Assembly: GCA_025453315.1 (NCBI GenBank)
Contig: JALOQQ010000045.1
Coordinates: forward strand, 1-8,838
Source: Planctomycetota bacterium
GTDB lineage: Bacteria; Patescibacteriota; Patescibacteriia; Patescibacteriales; UBA12465
Reading direction: 5' to 3'
Length of the DNA stretch: 8,838 bases
This document shows positions 1 through 5,842 of the stretch, in pieces (within the stretch, counting starts at the first letter, position 1; each line of letters starts with the position of its first letter). Made by a program: the position numbers and the translations under genes. The notes beneath the pieces are model-generated. The model was not told the origin of the DNA. It did not search any database and saw only the letters and a program-made list of their open reading frames with translations.

Positions 1-1216
1 CAGCGACAATACTAAAAGGTTCAGGCGGAAAAACCGAACTAAAATAATTTGGCAGTAAATCCATTTTTTTCATCAAATACAAACGGAAAGAAGCCTCCGC
101 TTTAAGAAAAGTATAACCGTCATCAATCATCTTATTAAATTCAGAGACAATTTCTCCTATTTTTCCTTCTGGAACTTTAATTCCCCAGGCCTCAGCTTTA
201 CTTAAAATATTAGCTTTGCCAGACTGGTCGGTTAAGCCTACTTGGTATGAATTTCCTACGATACTGGGGTCAGCATGCAAATAACTACCAGGATCTCTTC
301 TGCCCCCAGATTCATGCATACCAGCTTCGGTATAAAAAGCTGATTCACCAACCCAAGGTTGACGGCTATAAGGAGTAGTGCCAAAAACATTACAAACCAA
401 ATGATAAACATTGGTTAATTGTTTTAATTTTTCTGAATCAATATCAGTCTGATAATCAGAATACAAATTAGGAATTAAAGTACATAAGTCTAGGTTGCCG
501 GTACGCTCACCAAAACCACCAAAAACACCTTGAATATGATCAATTCCCTCTTCCCAAGCAGCTTCTGAGTTAGCCAAAGCACGTCCGCGATCATTATGAA
601 AATGAACGCCAAAAAGATTTTGACAACCAGCAAATTGAAATTTTACAGCTCTAATTATTTTACGAACATCTTCAGTAGTACAAGAACCAGTGGTATCACA
701 CAAGACTAATCTTTTTGCTCCGGCTTTTTGAGCGGTAATTAAAGTATTAAAAGCATAGTTTTCATCTTCTTTAAAACCAGCAAAAAAATGCTCGGCATCA
801 TAAATAACTTCAACCTCTTCCGCTACCAAAGCTTTGATTGAATCTTCAATAAGTTTAAGATTTTCTTCGGGCGTGACTTTTAAGGCTTGCTCAGCATCAC
901 GTACTCGACTTTTACCAACTAAAGTAGCTACCTTCACGCCTAAATCCAAAATAGCCCTGACATCATCTTTGTGCGTGCGACCAAAAGCCACTATCTCGGC
1001 TTGCAGATGTAAATGTTGAGCGGCTCGTATTCTTTCACGATTGCCATTACTAGCCAAAGCAAAACCCAATTCTAAATACTTAACAATTCCCAGATCATCA
1101 ATTGCTTTAACTGTTTCGAGAAAATCATGCATACTAGTAATTTCTAGATTTTTTCCTTGAGCACCATCACGAAAAGTGGTGTCAAAAATTTCCGGACTTC
1201 TTTTAATTGCTTCCAT
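1..1216 (-). CDS. cimA: (R)-citramalate synthase-like enzyme (LeuA/CimA family), 3' end beyond window
   Basis: The frame stays open from an ATG at 1216 to the left edge, giving 405 residues of a family usually about 500-530 long. The HMGL-like TIM barrel is clear: RDGAQ at residues 16-20 (catalytic Arg16, metal ligand Asp17), the stretch IYDAEHFFAGF typical of the citramalate synthase subfamily, LVLCDTTG, metal-ligand HFHND at 205-209, GGFGERTGN, and a conserved His at 301. Around residues 370-385, DGYTFLKAEASF matches the start of the C-terminal LeuA regulatory domain, most of which is cut off. CimA condenses pyruvate and acetyl-CoA to (R)-citramalate, giving 2-oxobutyrate for isoleucine. 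The sequence alone cannot fully exclude 2-isopropylmalate synthase, but the isoleucine-rich leader upstream favours CimA. An in-frame TAG at 1259-1261 limits extension, and no other ATG lies between. No Shine-Dalgarno motif is seen. Any partner genes (leuC, leuD, leuB) would lie past position 1. Confidence 0.82.
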   Translation of the reverse strand, partial: MEAIKRSPEIFDTTFRDGAQGKNLEITSMHDFLETVKAIDDLGIVKYLELGFALASNGNRERIRAAQHLHLQAEIVAFGRTHKDDVRAILDLGVKVATLVGKSRVRDAEQALKVTPEENLKLIEDSIKALVAEEVEVIYDAEHFFAGFKEDENYAFNTLITAQKAGAKRLVLCDTTGSCTTEDVRKIIRAVKFQFAGCQNLFGVHFHNDRGRALANSEAAWEEGIDHIQGVFGGFGERTGNLDLCTLIPNLYSDYQTDIDSEKLKQLTNVYHLVCNVFGTTPYSRQPWVGESAFYTEAGMHESGGRRDPGSYLHADPSIVGNSYQVGLTDQSGKANILSKAEAWGIKVPEGKIGEIVSEFNKMIDDGYTFLKAEASFRLYLMKKMDLLPNYFSSVFPPEPFSIVA

Positions 1217-1294
1217 ATCAACTTTTTTTAAGTAATTATTATTAATTTCATTCTCTTTCTATTCATTTCTTTATTTTATTGTAAGGTTCTTATT

Positions 1295-1324
1295 AAAATA
1301 AAAATCATCTCCGCTTGAAGATGA
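1295..1324 (-). terminator. Attenuator: rho-independent terminator in the cimA leader
   Basis: On the minus-strand RNA, UCAUCUUC (1324-1317) pairs with GGAGAUGA (1312-1305) around an AAGC loop. The 8-bp stem has one G-U pair and is followed at once by UUUUUAUUUU (1304-1295). It sits between the leader peptide and cimA, 78 nt upstream of the cimA start, so it would end transcription before the gene when formed. It is not placed to be the mtaB terminator, because a promoter and an ORF lie between. Confidence 0.78.
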
Positions 1325-1363
1325 CTCCTTATATTAATCTTACTTAATTCTAGTTATCTTCAA
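1315..1363 (-). promoter_or_regulatory. Antiterminator pairing in the cimA leader
   Basis: In the RNA, UUGAAGAU (1363-1356) is perfectly complementary over 8 nt to AUCUUCAA (1322-1315). The second arm overlaps the 5' arm and loop of the terminator, so the two hairpins exclude each other. The first arm includes the leader stop codon. A ribosome at the stop would cover it and let the terminator form, while one stalled on the isoleucine codons (1419-1384) would leave it free. The pairing is read directly from sequence; the regulatory behaviour is inferred from known attenuators. Confidence 0.68.
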
Positions 1364-1379
1364 AACCAAAGTGAATTAA
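1344..1379 (-). promoter_or_regulatory. Possible 1:2 pause/protector stem of the attenuator
   Basis: UUAAUUC (1379-1373), inside codons 21-23 of the leader ORF, is complementary over 7 nt to GAAUUAA (1350-1344). The loop holds the antiterminator 5' arm. If formed in an untranslated leader it would hinder antitermination, like the 1:2 hairpin of classical attenuators. The stem has only one G-C pair, so its stability is doubtful. Confidence 0.4.
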
Positions 1380-1440
1380 CACCAATAATAATGATGCTAA
1401 TAATACTGCTAATAATAATTTTTTGGCTTTGCAATTTCAT
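1360..1440 (-). CDS. Isoleucine-rich leader peptide of the cimA attenuator (26 aa)
   Basis: A short ORF of 26 codons ends in TGA. Residues 8-19 read IIISSIISIIII, so nine of 26 codons are isoleucine (eight ATT, one ATC), followed by GVNSLWF. It begins about 13 nt after the predicted transcription start, lies 144 nt before the cimA ATG, and is followed by an intrinsic terminator. This is the arrangement of amino-acid-operon leader peptides such as those of ilv, leu, his and trp, where scarcity of one charged tRNA stalls the ribosome. The codon choice points to isoleucine, the end product of the citramalate route. No Shine-Dalgarno sequence precedes it, as elsewhere in the window. The alternative is a small hydrophobic membrane peptide or toxin, which would not explain the RNA pairings that overlap its stop codon. 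Confidence 0.75.
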   Translation of the reverse strand: MKLQSQKIIISSIISIIIIGVNSLWF

Positions 1441-1459
1441 AATATTTAACAATGACTTC

Positions 1460-1488
1460 ATATTAATAAAAAATCATTTTTTCGTCAA
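1460..1488 (-). promoter_or_regulatory. Sigma70-type promoter of the cimA leader transcript
   Basis: On the minus strand, TTGACG (1488-1483) and TAATAT (1465-1460) are separated by exactly 17 nt, close to the bacterial consensus TTGACA/TATAAT. Transcription would start near 1453, about 13 nt before the leader-peptide ATG. It lies in the gap after mtaB, so cimA need not depend on readthrough from mtaB. Confidence 0.75.
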
Positions 1489-1553
1489 GACCTTATAATT
1501 AACATTCTTGCTGTAATTGTTATATTTTATTATTCATTTTAAATATTTGAGGG

Positions 1554-2966
1554 TTAACTATTTAGAGATTCAGAAAAAATTTCCAAAACTTGGCCAAATT
1601 TCAATTCTCCTTTTTCTTTAACTATCTGTTCCGGAGTAAAAGAAATATCAAAATAAAATTCCGTCTTCCCTTTTAAATAATTGTCTTTTTTATTTCTTAA
1701 CAAGACCACCGGAATATTTTTCTTTTGTTGTTGATAGTAATTAATAACTTTTTTCTGATATTCTTTTTCCAACTCATTACTAAAAGAATGAAGAATGACT
1801 GAACGCCTTTTTATATCTAATGGCAAAACTTTATTAGGCATATTAAAGGCTGGAGTCTTATCATGAGCCGAAAAAGAAAAAACATGAATTTTGGCAAAAG
1901 CTATTCTTTTGGCAAAAGCACAAGTTTCTTCAAAATCCTTTTCGCTTTCACCGGGAAAACCAACAATAATATCCGTAGTAATGGCAATATTAGGCATGGC
2001 CTTACGTAAAGCCAAAATTCTTTTTAAAAAATATTCTTTAGTATAGGGTCTATTCATGGCTTTTAAAATTTTATTGCAACCGGCCTGTAAAGAAATATGT
2101 AAATGCTGACACATTTTTCTATTATTTTTCATGAAAGCAATTAAGTCATCAGTAACTTCTGTAACTTCAATCGAACTCAAACGAATTCTTTGTAAACCCT
2201 CTATTTTAGCTAAACATTGTAATAAATAAACTAAATTTATTTTATTTTTTTTCTTTATTTTTCTTTCTTTATTTTTTAAAGCACTTTTATTCTCCGATAA
2301 ATCTACGCCATACAAACCTAAATGAACACCAGAAACTACTATTTCCTGATAGCCGTGTTTTACGGCGGCCCTAATTTCTTCTTCAATTTCTTCAAGAGAA
2401 CGGCTTTCTAAACGACCACGAGTATAAGGAATAATACAATAAGAACAAAACTGATTACAGCCATCTTGCACTTTAATAAAATAACGAGTTTTTTCGTTAG
2501 TAGAAATAAAAAAAGTTTGTTCACAATTATTTCCCTTCTTTTCCTCTGTTTTTTCTTCGGTAGTGTTTTTTCTTTTTTTTCTAGAAATATTTTTTCTTGT
2601 TTTATTATCTTCTTTGGATATCTCCTTTCCTAATAAATTATTAATTTGAAAAACCAAATCTTTACCTTTAGCCAGTCCCCAGATTAAATCTGGTTGCAAG
2701 TTAGTCACCTCAGCCCGATAAGCTTTTGGCCAACAACCCATAACTAAAATTTGGGCTTTAGGATTTTCTTGTCGAGCGCGTTTAATCATTCGATTGTCTT
2801 TTAAAATAGCTACCTTAGTAACGGCGCAGGTATTAATAATAGCCAAGTCCGCCTCTTTTTTTACTAGTTTAAAACCAATATTTTTTAATTGTGTAGCTAG
2901 GGCCTCGGAATCGTATTGATTTACCTTGCAACCTAAAGTATAGAAAGCTATTTTTTTCTTCATCAT
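1554..2966 (-). CDS. mtaB: tRNA (N6-threonylcarbamoyladenosine37-C2)-methylthiotransferase MtaB
   Basis: This radical-SAM enzyme converts t6A37 to ms2t6A in tRNAs reading ANN codons. The 470-residue product starts at the ATG at 2966 (or the adjacent one at 2963). The N-terminal methylthiotransferase domain has Cys13 (in TLGCKVNQYDSE), Cys47 (NTCAVT) and Cys78 (MGC), ligands of the auxiliary 4Fe-4S cluster. The radical-SAM motif CNQFCSYC gives Cys170, Cys174 and Cys177. A TRAM-like tail follows near residues 405-470. LGCKVNQYDSE is the MtaB type rather than MiaB or RimO. Two lysine-rich inserts are unusual: about 113-147 between the first two domains, and another near 225-245. The reading frame stays open upstream to 3143, but that part overlaps the divergent gene and its promoter and lacks family similarity. 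A predicted transcription start near 2969 makes the mRNA almost leaderless. No convincing terminator follows the gene. Confidence 0.93.
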   Translation of the reverse strand: MMKKKIAFYTLGCKVNQYDSEALATQLKNIGFKLVKKEADLAIINTCAVTKVAILKDNRMIKRARQENPKAQILVMGCWPKAYRAEVTNLQPDLIWGLAKGKDLVFQINNLLGKEISKEDNKTRKNISRKKRKNTTEEKTEEKKGNNCEQTFFISTNEKTRYFIKVQDGCNQFCSYCIIPYTRGRLESRSLEEIEEEIRAAVKHGYQEIVVSGVHLGLYGVDLSENKSALKNKERKIKKKNKINLVYLLQCLAKIEGLQRIRLSSIEVTEVTDDLIAFMKNNRKMCQHLHISLQAGCNKILKAMNRPYTKEYFLKRILALRKAMPNIAITTDIIVGFPGESEKDFEETCAFAKRIAFAKIHVFSFSAHDKTPAFNMPNKVLPLDIKRRSVILHSFSNELEKEYQKKVINYYQQQKKNIPVVLLRNKKDNYLKGKTEFYFDISFTPEQIVKEKGELKFGQVLEIFSESLNS

Positions 2967-2975
2967 AATATAATT

Positions 2976-3004
2976 ATTGTAAAAGTCGCTATCATTTTTG
3001 TCAA
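2976..3004 (-). promoter_or_regulatory. Promoter of mtaB
   Basis: On the minus strand, TTGACA (3004-2999) is a perfect -35 box, spaced 17 nt from TACAAT (2981-2976). The expected start of transcription is about 3 nt before the mtaB ATG at 2966. The -35 overlaps that of the divergent promoter on the plus strand. Confidence 0.7.
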
Positions 3005-3025
3005 AATTATCCGTTATGATATAAT
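2998..3025 (+). promoter_or_regulatory. Promoter of the surface-protein gene
   Basis: TTGTCA (2998-3003) and a perfect TATAAT (3020-3025) are separated by 16 nt. Transcription would start near 3032, leaving a 5' leader of about 50 nt that contains two 13-nt direct repeats. The -35 box lies inside a partly palindromic TTTTGTCAAAAT shared with the mtaB promoter. Confidence 0.68.
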
Positions 3026-3045
3026 ATAAAGAAATAAACATATCT

Positions 3046-3078
3046 AGAATAAATCTCTTAAATCGAGAATAAATCTCT
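3046..3078 (+). repeat. Two 13-nt direct repeats in the 5' leader of the surface-protein gene
   Basis: AGAATAAATCTCT occurs at 3046-3058 and again at 3066-3078, exactly 20 nt apart and 6 nt before the ATG at 3085. Each copy also has a weak inner dyad (AGA...TCT; the second copy extends to GAGA...TCTC). They lie downstream of the promoter, so they could be an operator, a translational control site or a chance duplication. Confidence 0.6.
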
Positions 3079-3084
3079 AAAGTT

Positions 3085-4896
3085 ATGAAAAAAATCTTTC
3101 TTCTCTTTATTCTTTTGGGTACTATTTTTTTCTTAGCCCCCAATGTTCAAGCTGAAGGACAAACTTGCGACAAAATTACTGTTAATTTTGTAGCTAGAAA
3201 TCAAAAAGATGCTTTTGTTCCTGGAGTTAACTTTGAAGTCTTTGAACAAGTTAACGATGCTAATAACAATCCTAAACCAGGCACAGTTTGGGCGAGCGGC
3301 AAAACTGATGATAACACTGGTTTGGGTACTGCCACTTTTACTAATGATAAAACAGATAGTATTCGTTATGGCTTAAGAGTATGGACTAACAATAAAGATA
3401 AGGCTTTCTATTTTTACGATTCTATTGGCTTTAGTTGCGGCTCAACCACTAAAATAGAAAGAAAAATTAGTGGTATTCATATTGTGGTTAGAGATAGTAA
3501 TAATAATATCAAAGCTAATGTGCCGGTAGATGTTTTTAGTCAACGTTATGACGCTAATAATAGACCAATAAAAGAAAAACAAGATTCTATTGCCCAATTA
3601 AATACTGGAAACTCTGGAGAAATAACTCTCTATATTCCCCAAGGAAGTGTACGCGGACTAAATCGCAAAATAGAAGATTATTATGTTTTAGATATTCGCA
3701 ATAATGATTTAATTTATACTGTTACTAATATTAAAGTAAACGATCAATTCACCACCGAATTAAATTATACTTTTAGTAGTGCAGTTATTTCTTTTAAAGA
3801 TCCCAACAATAACCCCATAAAAGATAAAAGCGTTATTTTCTATAAACAACTTTTTAATGCTTTGGGAAATCGTGTTTTGGGCGATAGAATATTAGAAAAA
3901 AAGACCGATAGTGCTGGACAAATATCTTTCGACCGCCAACCCGGCATTTACGCTGCTGTTATTAAAGATGATATAGACAGAGATAATATTTTTTGGAATA
4001 TTGAAATAGCTGAACAAAATCTTACTAATATAAGTTTTACACCGAATTTAACACGTATTAAGATGGCCGATGCTAAAGATGGCGATAATTTTTCTATTTA
4101 TTCAACCGTAAAGGACGAAAATAATTTTGTTCGTCGCGATCAAAGAATAACTGATAAAAGATTTGGTGCTAGTGGTTTTACTGATCTTTTCCTAAGTCCT
4201 AATACTTACCTCTTCTCTTATACCGTATATGGCGATAACAAAGCTGAATATAATCAAGTAGCTATCATAGAAAATAATAAATTTCAAATAATTGATTTAA
4301 AAAATCAAAATCAAAATACTGGACAGGATAAATTTAAAACTATCGATCAAAATTTAGTTAATCGCTTAAAAGGTTATATTCTTTTAAATACTGAAAAAAA
4401 TGGTGAAGCTTGGTATGTTAATCCTAAAGACGGTAAACGCTATTACTTAAAAGATGGTCAAGCCGCTTATCAAATTTTAAAAAAATTTGGCTCTGGCATG
4501 AAAACCAGTGATCTTAAAAAAATAATTGTTGGTGCTAATCGCGCTACACCAGCTCAAGATACTGATGGCGATGGTTTAGCAGATGATGTAGAAAAAGCCT
4601 TTGGCACTAATCTCAATTTAAAAGATTCTGATTTTGACAGTTTTTCGGATTTTGATGAAATTACTAATGGCTACAATCCTAATGGTTCGGGAAAACTTCC
4701 AATTGATAATAAACTAGCCAATAACCTAAAAGGAAAGATATTATTACAGGTTCAAGATCATGGTGAAGCTTGGTATGTTAATCCTAAAAATGGACGTCGT
4801 TACTATATAAATCCAACCAGTGCTTACGAAGCTATGAAACTACTAAGCTTAGGGGTTAAAGATAGTGATATGGAAAAAATAGATAAAGGAGAATAA
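3085..4896 (+). CDS. Secreted modular surface protein with Ig-like repeats, a calcium-binding TSP3-like segment and two GEAWYVNP modules
   Basis: The 603-residue protein begins with a Sec signal peptide: KK, then a hydrophobic core, with likely cleavage after VQA at residue 23. Residues about 30-400 form three or four beta-rich units of roughly 90-100 residues resembling carboxypeptidase-regulatory or Cna-B-like folds. They share phrases such as DANNNP, DANNRP and DPNNNP. Residues about 492-535 (TDGDGLADD, DSDFDSFSDFDE) have the Asp spacing of thrombospondin type 3 or EF-hand-like calcium sites. Flanking that segment are two related modules (about 426-480 and 546-600) built as LKGxILL...GEAWYVNPKxGxRYY. 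I recall this module as frequent in Parcubacteria secreted proteins, with unknown function. There is no C-terminal sorting signal or membrane anchor. An adhesin or envelope role is plausible but unproven. The gene has its own promoter and terminator and appears monocistronic. Confidence 0.85.
   Translation: MKKIFLLFILLGTIFFLAPNVQAEGQTCDKITVNFVARNQKDAFVPGVNFEVFEQVNDANNNPKPGTVWASGKTDDNTGLGTATFTNDKTDSIRYGLRVWTNNKDKAFYFYDSIGFSCGSTTKIERKISGIHIVVRDSNNNIKANVPVDVFSQRYDANNRPIKEKQDSIAQLNTGNSGEITLYIPQGSVRGLNRKIEDYYVLDIRNNDLIYTVTNIKVNDQFTTELNYTFSSAVISFKDPNNNPIKDKSVIFYKQLFNALGNRVLGDRILEKKTDSAGQISFDRQPGIYAAVIKDDIDRDNIFWNIEIAEQNLTNISFTPNLTRIKMADAKDGDNFSIYSTVKDENNFVRRDQRITDKRFGASGFTDLFLSPNTYLFSYTVYGDNKAEYNQVAIIENNKFQIIDLKNQNQNTGQDKFKTIDQNLVNRLKGYILLNTEKNGEAWYVNPKDGKRYYLKDGQAAYQILKKFGSGMKTSDLKKIIVGANRATPAQDTDGDGLADDVEKAFGTNLNLKDSDFDSFSDFDEITNGYNPNGSGKLPIDNKLANNLKGKILLQVQDHGEAWYVNPKNGRRYYINPTSAYEAMKLLSLGVKDSDMEKIDKGE
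4400..4788 (+). repeat. Internal duplication: 29-nt identical core in the two GEAWYVNP modules
   Basis: Positions 4400-4428 and 4760-4788 are identical over 29 nt, including synonymous positions, and exactly 360 nt apart. They encode GEAWYVNPK at residues 440-448 and 560-568. The flanking parts of the modules have diverged at the protein level, so the DNA identity suggests recent duplication, gene conversion or constraint on the core. Confidence 0.85.
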
Positions 4897-4945
4897 ATTT
4901 AATCTTTAAATAAAATTTACCAAACCATAGTTTATATAAAAAAAC

Positions 4946-4978
4946 AAAAAAGACTATTAATAGAAATAGTCTTTTTTT
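4946..4978 (+). terminator. Rho-independent terminator of the surface-protein gene
   Basis: A 13-bp perfect stem pairs 4946-4958 (A-run then GACTATT) with 4965-4977 (AATAGTC then T-run) around a 6-nt loop. The 3' arm runs into seven T residues. It lies 50 nt after the stop codon and isolates this gene from the next one. Confidence 0.88.
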
Positions 4979-5029
4979 ATATTAATTTGCTAATATTAAA
5001 CAAAATAATAAAATATTTAATCATAATAG

Positions 5030-5058
5030 TTGACATTAATAATATTTTATGTTATTAT
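5030..5058 (+). promoter_or_regulatory. Promoter of the 208-residue unknown gene
   Basis: TTGACA (5030-5035), a perfect -35 box, is followed after 17 nt by TATTAT (5053-5058). Transcription would start near 5065, giving a leader of about 52 nt before the ATG at 5117. The leader is almost pure A/T with no Shine-Dalgarno motif. Confidence 0.72.
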
Positions 5059-5116
5059 AGCAATACAATTTTGAACAAATAAATTTACAATTTAATAATA
5101 ATTAAAACAATTAATC

Positions 5117-5743
5117 ATGGCAACAAAAACCACCGCAAAGGCTGAAACTAAAGCCAAAGTTGAAATCCTCTCAAGAGAAACAGTAAATATAACTGAAAGT
5201 ATCGGGTTGTTAAAAATACCAAACATAGACCCAAGAAATCCGCAAAATCACTGGAAGCTACAACGCTTCGATAATGTAGTTATTGACGGTCAAAAAACTA
5301 CTTATTATCGTTACGATTTTGGATTACCGCTGGGCCAGAAATTACAAATTTTTCTTCACGGTATTGAAGACAATAGCAACAACTATGAATGGAAAATTAT
5401 TCCTCTTTTAGGCCAGATGGCAAAATGGCGCATAAGTGTTGAAAACAAAACGGTGTTAATTAATAACCAAGAAAAAAGAACCTACACCAATGTAAGTTTA
5501 CACTTTCTGGGTATTAAAGAAGACGATGATATTGCAACAAAACTTTTGACTTTTCGTCGCCCCGCCGGTAAGGGATTCTTAGCAAAAATCGAACAATCCC
5601 TTTTAGAGGAAATTTACCTCGACACTCAAACACCTAAACACCAAAACAAAGCAGCTGTACAAGAGCCATTCTCTGGCATAAAGCAAATGATTAACTGGAA
5701 AGCAAAAAATCTTTCCGAAAAAGTAGAAACCATCGAAGCCTAA
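5117..5743 (+). CDS. Unrecognised cytoplasmic protein, 208 aa
   Basis: I do not recognise this family. The protein has no signal peptide or membrane segment. Residues 1-15 are rich in Lys, Ala and Thr (TAKAETKAK), like a flexible tail. Residues about 40-150 look like a compact beta-rich domain with alternating hydrophobic and charged residues, several aromatics (HWKLQRF, TYYRYDF, YEWKI, KWRI) and the segment TYTNVSLHFLGIKED. The C-terminus (about 150-208) is probably helical and charged. By eye it uses more C-ending codons (AAC, GAC, ATC, CGC) than the surface-protein gene, which may mean strong expression or a different origin. Its near-perfect promoter and separate terminator make it a self-contained monocistronic unit. 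A nucleic-acid-binding or structural role is possible but unsupported. The ATG at 5117 is the first in frame after the promoter. Confidence 0.75.
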   Translation: MATKTTAKAETKAKVEILSRETVNITESIGLLKIPNIDPRNPQNHWKLQRFDNVVIDGQKTTYYRYDFGLPLGQKLQIFLHGIEDNSNNYEWKIIPLLGQMAKWRISVENKTVLINNQEKRTYTNVSLHFLGIKEDDDIATKLLTFRRPAGKGFLAKIEQSLLEEIYLDTQTPKHQNKAAVQEPFSGIKQMINWKAKNLSEKVETIEA

Positions 5744-5763
5744 AAAGGCTCCAAAAATAAAAA

Positions 5764-5797
5764 TAAACCAGTCTAACAAACTGGTTTAATTTTTTTT
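5764..5797 (+). terminator. Rho-independent terminator of the 208-residue gene
   Basis: The stem TAAACCAGT (5764-5772) pairs with ACTGGTTTA (5780-5788) around a 7-nt loop and is followed by eight T residues (5790-5797). It begins 20 nt after the stop codon of the plus-strand gene. Confidence 0.88.
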
Positions 5798-5842
5798 ATA
5801 ACACTACCTTCCTTTAATTTAAAAAAATACAAAAAAATAATA

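Larger units (their letters stand above)
1217..1553. other. mtaB-cimA intergenic region, mostly the cimA leader
   Basis: This 337-nt gap holds, from right to left, about 65 nt of A/T-rich sequence after mtaB with no convincing terminator, the leader promoter, the isoleucine-rich leader ORF, the antiterminator/terminator pair, and about 80 nt of purine/A-rich RNA before the cimA ATG. That last part contains a 12-codon ORF (1266-1228) with three consecutive isoleucine codons, noted separately as doubtful. Confidence 0.7.

Noticed and set aside
834..1019. 61-codon plus-strand ORF
   Set aside because: It lies wholly inside the minus-strand cimA-like gene, which has clear family motifs; the plus-strand product shows none.
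1277..1309. Ten-codon ORF starting in the attenuator 3' arm (MIFILIRTLQ) after AAGGAG at 1330-1325
   Set aside because: The AAGGAG is too far from the ATG (about 16 nt), the nearer GGAG touches the ATG directly, and the U-tract coding explains the hydrophobic residues.
1360..1440. Leader ORF as a small hydrophobic toxin or membrane peptide
   Set aside because: The composition would allow it, but the strongest features (Ile-specific codons, antiterminator over the stop codon, terminator before an isoleucine-pathway gene) are explained only by attenuation.
2967..3143. 59-codon N-terminal extension of mtaB
   Set aside because: It overlaps the divergent surface-protein gene, both promoters and the leader repeats. 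The conserved MtaB start (KKKIAFYTLGCKVNQ) begins right after the ATGs at 2966/2963.
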